This document shows positions 59,147 through 64,000 of a stretch of 64,000 nt of DNA, piece by piece. Positions within the stretch are counted from its first letter, which is position 1, and every line of letters begins with the position of its first letter. The position numbers were made by a program, and so were the translations under genes. This DNA comes from Allochromatium vinosum DSM 180 (GTDB lineage: Bacteria; Pseudomonadota; Gammaproteobacteria; Chromatiales; Chromatiaceae), in contig NC_013851.1 of NCBI RefSeq assembly GCF_000025485.1, positions 2,523,501-2,587,500 on the forward strand, in the 5' to 3' direction. The notes beneath the pieces were generated by a model. The model had not been told where the DNA came from and searched no databases. It saw only the letters and a program-made list of their open reading frames with translations.

Positions 59147-59566
59147 TCAGGGCTTGCTCTGACAAGCGGGACAGACCCCATAGATGATGAGCGCGTGATC
59201 CTCGGTCCGAAAGCCATGTTCTTTCGCCACGGCCATCCGACGCTGTTCGATCTTGGGGTCGACGAACTCGACGACGCTCCCGCAACGGGTACAGACCAGA
59301 TGGTCGTGGTGCCCGCCACGGTTGAGCTCGAAGACGGCCTGGTTGCCGTCGAAGTTACGCCGGCAGACGAGACCGGCCGTCTCGAACTGTGTCAGCACGC
59401 GATAGACGGTCGCCAGACCGATCTCTGCCTCCTCGGCGAGCAGTTCGCGGAAGACGTCCTCGGCACTCAGGTGCCGCTCGGTATTGCGCTCCAGGATCGC
59501 CAGGATTCTGGCACGGGGAACCGTTACCTTGAGCCCCGCCTCTCTGATTTGTTCACTTTTCGACAT
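59147..59566 (-). CDS. Second Fur-family regulator
   Basis: A 139-residue Fur paralogue. The DNA-binding part opens SKSEQIREAGLKVTVPRARIL and contains SAEDVFRELLAEEAEIGLATVYRVL. The metal part has GGHHDHLVCTRCG and a C-terminal CPAC pair. It is very similar to the Fur at 40634. It lies last in line after a leftward Zur-box-linked transporter cluster, with an 81-base gap from the DUF3299 gene. Its sequence looks Fur-like rather than Zur-like, but its metal is not settled. Confidence 0.85.
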   Translation of the reverse strand: MSKSEQIREAGLKVTVPRARILAILERNTERHLSAEDVFRELLAEEAEIGLATVYRVLTQFETAGLVCRRNFDGNQAVFELNRGGHHDHLVCTRCGSVVEFVDPKIEQRRMAVAKEHGFRTEDHALIIYGVCPACQSKP

Positions 59567-59647
59567 GGCGAGCCCGATCTCCTCAACTGTCTCGATTCTC
59601 GGGCAGGATACCGGCTTTTCGGTCGGTCGGCATCCCTTGTCCGCGCC

Positions 59648-60286
59648 TCAGGGATAGGGCGTGACCCCGACGGCTTCGAGCCGATAGCCCGCGTCGGCGA
59701 TCTCGCTGGAGAAACGCTCGACCCGGAGGATGCCGCTGACCCAGACGGCATCGAAGACGCCGCCCCGATACGCTTCACCCTCAGCCAGGGTGACATGGAC
59801 GATCTGGTTGACGGGCGGCGGCGGAACATGGATGCAGGCGCCATAGTAAGGAACCAGGAGGAATTCGCGTATGTCATCCAGGCCGAACTCCACGGGCACC
59901 ACGAAGCCGGACAACTTCACCGGCTTGCCATCGAGCGCGGCGACGACCGGGGCCTGCTGCCACAGAGCCATAAGCCGGCCCATGATCACCTCGGCGCGCG
60001 GGTCTTCGTCCGGGATGTCGTCCAGACTCACCCCGTCCACGCTCAAGCCGTCGAGCAGCCGGTCCGGATCCCAGTCTGCGGGGATGAGGGCATCCCAGTC
60101 GAGTTCGCTGAAATCGCCCGCGTCGCGATAGCCGGTGCCGGCGTTTTGGCCATCGGCGGAAGCTGGCCCCACCGCCGATTCATCGGACGCCTCGCCGCAG
60201 GCGGTGAGGCCGAGGGTCATGGAGACGATGACCGCCGTCACGAGCAGTCTGGTGCGGGATGTCTGTGGATACACGTTTAGTTTCAT
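59648..60286 (-). CDS. DUF3299 lipoprotein
   Basis: A 212-residue exported lipoprotein. The signal peptide ends VSMTLGLTAC with a lipobox cysteine. The DUF3299 domain includes VKLSGFVVPVEFGLDDIREF and YGACIHVPPPPVNQIVHV, the family signature. It lies 24 bases after the FtsX-type permease gene. DUF3299 proteins occur with MacB/LolCDE-like transporters, some of them zinc-regulated. The start at 60286 opens directly at the signal peptide. Confidence 0.85.
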   Translation of the reverse strand: MKLNVYPQTSRTRLLVTAVIVSMTLGLTACGEASDESAVGPASADGQNAGTGYRDAGDFSELDWDALIPADWDPDRLLDGLSVDGVSLDDIPDEDPRAEVIMGRLMALWQQAPVVAALDGKPVKLSGFVVPVEFGLDDIREFLLVPYYGACIHVPPPPVNQIVHVTLAEGEAYRGGVFDAVWVSGILRVERFSSEIADAGYRLEAVGVTPYP

Positions 60287-60310
60287 CTCAATCGCTCGTC
60301 CCGACATGAC

Positions 60311-61570
60311 TCAGGTCCGCATCGACAGACCATCGACGAGCGACAGCCGGTACGCCCGATAAGCCGGGATCGCCCCCACCGCGAAGCCCGCGACGGCCAC
60401 GGCACCAAGCAGCCGCCACTCGGAGAGGCTGGGGAGCCGTCCGGATAGCGAGAGACCATACTCGGCCTGGATCAGCGGCTGGGCCACCCCGAGCACGATA
60501 TAGAGCAGCCCCAGCCCCAGTATCAGACCCAGCAGGGTCAGGAATCCGGCCTCGCCCATGATCAGGGCAAAGAGCTGCCAGGGCCGCGCGCCGACGGAAC
60601 GCAGGATCGCCATCTCCCGCCGGCGTTCAGCGAGACTGGTCAGCAGCACCGTGAGCATCCCCAGCATGCCGATCAGGACCACAGAGGCCGAGATGATCTG
60701 CAAGACGTTCTCGGCCACGCCCACCAGCCCCCACAGCTCGCTCAGCGCGACGCCTGGCAGGATCGCCGACAGCGGCTCATCGGGATAGGTATTGACGAAG
60801 CGCTGAACCCTGAAGGCCGCCGCCCTGGACGTCACCCCGACCAGGGCGGCGGTGATCCTCCGGGGTGTGAGATCCAGGTGGCGCGCCTCCTCGGCTGAGG
60901 TGCTGTGTCCCGGCACGGGGGCACCGGAGTGCCAATCGAGATGGATGGCCTCGATCGCTTCGAGACGGACATGCACGGTACGATCGACCGGCGTACCTGT
61001 GCGCTCCAGGATGCCGGCGACGCGAAACGGCTTGTCGGCGTGCGCGGTGAAGCTCACCTTGCCTGTGCCGTGCCCGACGACGATAGAATCGCCCAGACGA
61101 TAGCCGAGCGCGGCGGCGACCTCGGCGCCCAGCACGGCATCATAGAGATCGGTGAATGGACCGCCCGCGGCGAACTCGAGCCGCCGATCGCGGGCGAAGC
61201 GATAGTGCTCGAAGTACCCGAGATCCGTCCCCAGCACCGGATAGCCGCGATGGGAATCGCCCAGCGAGAGGGGCACCGTCCAGGCGACCCTGGGATGGGC
61301 GGCGATCGCCTGATAGCTACTCCAGGAAATGGTGTGGCTAGCCTGACCGAGACGGAAGACGGCATAGAGCAGGAGCTGCACCGATCCGCCGCGCGCACCG
61401 ACGATCAGATCCGTCCCCGACAGCGTGTTGGCGAAGCTCGTTTGCGCCTCGTGCCGCAAGCGCTCGACGCCGACCAGCAGGCTGACGCTCAGGGCGATGC
61501 TCAGCAGGATGAGTCCGGCATTGAAGCGACGGTTGAGCAGGCTCTTCCAGGCGAGTCGGAGGATGGCCAT
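60311..61570 (-). CDS. FtsX-like ABC transporter permease
   Basis: A 419-residue inner-membrane permease of the MacB/LolC type. One N-terminal helix (AGLILLSIALSVSLLVGV) precedes a roughly 230-residue periplasmic domain. Three C-terminal helices follow (ISASVVLIGMLGMLTVLL, LIMGEAGFLTLLGLILGL, AVAVAGFAVGAIPAYRAY). The start at 61570 has GGAG 11 bases upstream. It starts 5 bases after the ATPase stop. Such permeases usually move lipoproteins or envelope substrates rather than transport ions directly. Confidence 0.9.
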   Translation of the reverse strand: MAILRLAWKSLLNRRFNAGLILLSIALSVSLLVGVERLRHEAQTSFANTLSGTDLIVGARGGSVQLLLYAVFRLGQASHTISWSSYQAIAAHPRVAWTVPLSLGDSHRGYPVLGTDLGYFEHYRFARDRRLEFAAGGPFTDLYDAVLGAEVAAALGYRLGDSIVVGHGTGKVSFTAHADKPFRVAGILERTGTPVDRTVHVRLEAIEAIHLDWHSGAPVPGHSTSAEEARHLDLTPRRITAALVGVTSRAAAFRVQRFVNTYPDEPLSAILPGVALSELWGLVGVAENVLQIISASVVLIGMLGMLTVLLTSLAERRREMAILRSVGARPWQLFALIMGEAGFLTLLGLILGLGLLYIVLGVAQPLIQAEYGLSLSGRLPSLSEWRLLGAVAVAGFAVGAIPAYRAYRLSLVDGLSMRT

Positions 61571-61575
61571 GATCT

Positions 61576-62346
61576 TCAGCTCCCGGACTGGACGGCGGTC
61601 TCGTGATCCGGCGTGGCGCGGTTGAGCGCGGCGAGACGCAGGGTGCGATCGAATAGGGGCGCGAGCGCGGTGTCGTGGCTGACGAAGACCAGGGTCGAGC
61701 CCGAGTCCGCACATTCCTGGAACAGGAGCTGGATGAAGGCCGCGCGCCGGTCGGCATCCAGGGATGAGGTCGGCTCATCGGCGATCAGCAGCTCGGGCGC
61801 ACCCATGAGCGCACGTGCGGCGGCGACACGCTGTTGCTGGCCGACGCTCAGCGTGCTCACCGGGCGATCCGGACATCCGTCGGCCGCCATGCCCAGCTGT
61901 CTCAGCAGCCGCAATGCCTCAGCGGTCGGTGTGCCGGAGCGTCGGCGGACGCGCGCGCGCCGTACCCGCGAGAAGTGACAGGGCAACTGCACGTTCTCCA
62001 GGACCGAGAGATAGGGGATGAGGTTGAACATCTGAAAGATGCAGCCGATATGATCGGCCCGGAAGTGATCGCGCCGCGCACCGCTGACGGTTTCGAGCGA
62101 CCGGCCCAACACCCGCAGACTTCCCTGCTGCGGCACCGCCACGCCGGCCAGCAGGTTCAGCAGGGTGGTCTTGCCGCTGCCGCTCGGCCCGGCGACGAAA
62201 ACCCGCTCGCCGCGCTCGATCCGGAGATGGTCGAGCCGGAGCACCGGCGGCCCCGACTCGGTCCAGCGGAACGCGAGATCCCGGATCTCGACAGCCGGCT
62301 GGAGCGGAGTGTGCGAATCTGGATTGAGGGTGCGAGACCCGGGCAT
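61576..62346 (-). CDS. ABC transporter ATP-binding protein (MacB/LolD type)
   Basis: A 256-residue ATPase partner of the FtsX-like permease. Walker A is VAGPSGSGKTTLLNLLAG, the Q loop CIFQMFNLIPYLSVLENVQ, the signature LSVGQQQRVA (Val for the usual second Gly-position residue of LSGGQ), Walker B LLIADEPTSSLD and the H loop FVSHD. The start at 62346 has AGGA upstream. It is the first gene of the leftward cluster, beginning 35 bases from a Zur-type palindrome shared with znuA. Confidence 0.92.
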   Translation of the reverse strand: MPGSRTLNPDSHTPLQPAVEIRDLAFRWTESGPPVLRLDHLRIERGERVFVAGPSGSGKTTLLNLLAGVAVPQQGSLRVLGRSLETVSGARRDHFRADHIGCIFQMFNLIPYLSVLENVQLPCHFSRVRRARVRRRSGTPTAEALRLLRQLGMAADGCPDRPVSTLSVGQQQRVAAARALMGAPELLIADEPTSSLDADRRAAFIQLLFQECADSGSTLVFVSHDTALAPLFDRTLRLAALNRATPDHETAVQSGS

Positions 62347-62380
62347 GGTCGATCCTGAACGCCATTGGTTGTCGAACCAA

Positions 62381-62399
62381 GATGTTATCTCATAACATC
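62381..62399. promoter_or_regulatory. Zur-box-like palindrome between the ABC ATPase and znuA genes
   Basis: GATGTTATCTCATAACATC pairs GATGTTAT with ATAACATC around a CTC centre. This matches the proteobacterial Zur consensus (GAAATGTTATANTATAACATTTC) in its core. It sits 35 bases from the leftward ATPase start and 76 bases from the rightward znuA start, so one site could control both. Confidence 0.75.
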
Positions 62400-62474
62400 C
62401 TTCCAAGCACCCGACGAAGACGCGCCAGGGTGTGCCTCCATCCATACAAGGCCGCGAACCACGCCGAGGAAACC

Positions 62475-63353
62475 ATGCGAACCCGAATCCTATCGTTCAT
62501 CGCCTTGCTCTGCCTATCCACCGCCCTGCCGGGCGCGGACCGAATCCAGGTCTTCGTCACCGTGCCGCCGCAGCAGACCTTCGTCGAACAGATCGGCGGA
62601 TCTCACGTCCAGGTCGAGGCGCTCGTCGGCGCCGGTTCCAATCCGCATGCTTATGAGCCGCCCCCCGGACAGATCGCGCGGCTGGCCGAGGCGGATGTCT
62701 ATTTCGGGATCGGGTTGCCAATGGAGACCGCCTGGATGAAGCGGATCAGGGCCGTGAATCCGGAGATCCGCGTGGTGGATCTCAGCGACGGGATCTCAAG
62801 GCGCCGTCTCGAAGCTCATGAGCATGGGCACGGAGCGGAACCTGATCATCACCATGAATCCGACAGCGAGCAGGATCCGCACATCTGGACCAGCCCGCCG
62901 CTCGTGATTGGGATGGCGGAACGCATCGCCGGGACGCTGAGTGAACTCGACCCGGAGCGGGCCGCCGAGTACGAGGCGCGGCGGGCGGATTTCATCGCCG
63001 AGCTGAAGGCGCTGGACGCCGACACCCGTGCCCGGCTCGACCGGCTGACGCACCGCCGCTTCATGGTCTACCACCCGTCCTGGGGCTACTTCGCCGAGAC
63101 CTATGGCCTGACCCAGATCCCCATCGAGGCCGAGGGCAAGGAACCGGGTCCGCGACGGCTGGCCGCCCTGATCGATCAGGCACGCCGCGAGGACGTGCGG
63201 GTCATCCTGGCCCAACCTCAACTGTCGACCAAGGCCGCCGAACAGGTCGCCCGGGAGATCGGTGGACGGGTGGAGGTCGTGGATACGCTGGCCGCCGACT
63301 ACATCGGCACCATCCGCCACCTCACTCGAGTGCTGACGAGCGCCGACGAGTGA
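62475..63353 (+). CDS. znuA: Zinc ABC transporter substrate-binding protein ZnuA (orphan)
   Basis: A 292-residue periplasmic cluster-9 (ZnuA/TroA) binding protein. A signal peptide of about 20 residues (LSFIALLCLSTALPGA) precedes the domain. Metal-binding histidines are at SNPHAYEPPP, DPHIWTSPP and MVYHPSWGYFAE, with a late aspartate in VVDTLAADYIG. A His/Asp/Glu-rich loop (HEHGHGAEPDHHHESDSE, about residues 113-130) is typical of zinc-specific members. The start has GAGGA upstream. No znuB or znuC follows. Confidence 0.92.
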   Translation: MRTRILSFIALLCLSTALPGADRIQVFVTVPPQQTFVEQIGGSHVQVEALVGAGSNPHAYEPPPGQIARLAEADVYFGIGLPMETAWMKRIRAVNPEIRVVDLSDGISRRRLEAHEHGHGAEPDHHHESDSEQDPHIWTSPPLVIGMAERIAGTLSELDPERAAEYEARRADFIAELKALDADTRARLDRLTHRRFMVYHPSWGYFAETYGLTQIPIEAEGKEPGPRRLAALIDQARREDVRVILAQPQLSTKAAEQVAREIGGRVEVVDTLAADYIGTIRHLTRVLTSADE

Positions 63354-63365
63354 GCACGGAGGATC

Positions 63366-63641
63366 TCAGGCCGCGCGCCGCTTGCGCGCCGTCTTGGGAT
63401 CGGCGATCAGGGGGCGATAGATCTCGATCCGATCGCCCTCCTCGACCGCCTGATCCAGCTTGGCCAGTTTGCCGAAGATACCGACCTTGTTGGCGTCGAG
63501 ATCGATCTCCGGGAACTGATCGAGCAGTCCGCATTGCTCGATGGCTTCGCGGACACTGGTGCCGGTGCGCACTTCCAGCGCCCGCAGCGCCTGTCCATCC
63601 GTGCCGACATAGGCCACCGAGATCTGGAGATATTCAGTCAC
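63366..63641 (-). CDS. rnfH: RnfH family protein
   Basis: A 91-residue ubiquitin-like-fold protein (UPF0125). It includes ISVAYVGTDGQALRALEV, GLLDQFPEIDL and the diagnostic KVGIFGKLAKLDQAVEEGDRIEIYRPL. The GTG start at 63641 overlaps the ratA stop by 8 bases with GAGG about 11 bases upstream; upstream ATGs lie deep inside ratA. ratA-rnfH is a common gammaproteobacterial pair. The function is uncertain. Confidence 0.9.
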   Translation of the reverse strand: MTEYLQISVAYVGTDGQALRALEVRTGTSVREAIEQCGLLDQFPEIDLDANKVGIFGKLAKLDQAVEEGDRIEIYRPLIADPKTARKRRAA

Positions 63642-64000
63642 GGTCGTAGACCTCATCGGCGCGCTTGCAGAAGGCATCCACCAGCGTATTGGCGATCTGG
63701 TTGAAAACGCTGCCGAACGCCTTGTCGATCAGGCGTCCCGAGAACTCGAACTCCAGTTCCAGCTCGACCTTGGAGGCATTCTCGCGCAGCGGGGTGAAGC
63801 GCCAGGCGCCGACCAGCTTGCGGAACGGCCCGTCGAGCAGATCGATGTGCATCAGCCGATCGCGCTCGTAGCGGTTGCAGGTACTGAAGGTCTGTCGAAT
63901 CCCCATCCGATGTACCCCGATCTGACCGCAGATTTTCTCCTCGGTCTCGGAGATCACGCTGGCGCTGTCGCACCAGGGCAGGAATTGCGGATAGGAAGTG
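63634..64000 (-). CDS. ratA: RatA / COQ10-type START-domain protein (5' end outside the window)
   Basis: The last 121 residues are present. The visible start reads SYPQFLPWCDSASVISETE, the conserved segment near the N-terminus of RatA (YPxFLPWC). The rest includes RLMHIDLLDGPFRKLVGAW and ends ANTLVDAFCKRADEVY. Members are proposed to inhibit ribosome subunit association in E. coli or to bind ubiquinone like COQ10. About 25 residues are missing beyond base 64000. Confidence 0.92.
   Translation of the reverse strand, partial: TSYPQFLPWCDSASVISETEEKICGQIGVHRMGIRQTFSTCNRYERDRLMHIDLLDGPFRKLVGAWRFTPLRENASKVELELEFEFSGRLIDKAFGSVFNQIANTLVDAFCKRADEVYDRD

Overview
The window is a GC-rich gammaproteobacterial chromosome segment, most likely from a purple sulfur bacterium (Chromatiaceae; genus not resolved). 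The strongest pointer is bchE, the oxygen-independent cyclase of bacteriochlorophyll synthesis, next to cobalamin genes. The gammaproteobacterial arrangements cspD/clpS-clpA, fur/bamE, metR/metE and ratA-rnfH agree. I saw no tRNA, rRNA, CRISPR array or complete insertion sequence.

Layout. 0-0.55 kb: the 3' end of an IscB-type RNA-guided nuclease gene and its terminal hairpins, directly against a chemoreceptor gene. 2.5-12 kb: housekeeping and envelope genes (ilvA, a nucleotide-sugar dehydrogenase and epimerase, rdgC, a CNNM/CorC-type membrane protein, ampG, icd). 12-15.3 kb: the cspD / clpS-clpA proteolysis cluster. 15.6-28.4 kb: a Cache chemoreceptor, cobQ-bchE facing cobF, a PilZ protein, tatD, cysM and an NIT-domain chemoreceptor with an orphan fliL-like gene. 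28.5-35.9 kb: a compact leftward chemotaxis operon, cheY-cheA-cheW-cheR-cheD-mcp-cheB-STAS. 36-39.6 kb: mfd.

40.6-53.5 kb is an iron-acquisition island: fur facing bamE, then hemP, a DUF2325 protein, a cupin, a TonB-dependent receptor with exbB-exbD-exbD-tonB, a DUF4198 protein, a small exported protein, and feoA-feoB with a FeoB-associated small membrane protein whose reading frame is broken. Fur-box-like palindromes lie before hemP, before the receptor gene, before feoA, and just after the feo operon ahead of a GGDEF gene. A GGDEF / HD-GYP pair for c-di-GMP turnover follows. After metR/metE, 59.1-63.4 kb holds a second fur-like gene and a zinc-type cluster: a DUF3299 lipoprotein, FtsX-type permease and ABC ATPase on one strand and an orphan znuA on the other, separated by a near-perfect Zur-type palindrome. 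rnfH and ratA close the window; ratA runs off the edge.

Themes. Four chemoreceptors and a full Che pathway suggest rich taxis signalling. Metal handling (Fe by TonB and Feo, Zn by a Zur-linked cluster, Co as cobalamin for BchE) is the other main theme. The most distinctive observations are the Zur-palindrome cluster that pairs ZnuA with a MacB/LolCDE-style transporter, the IscB remnant at the chemoreceptor start, the fivefold YGFF..APG repeat in CheA, the frame break after feoB, and the DUF4198-peptidoglycan-binding fusion.
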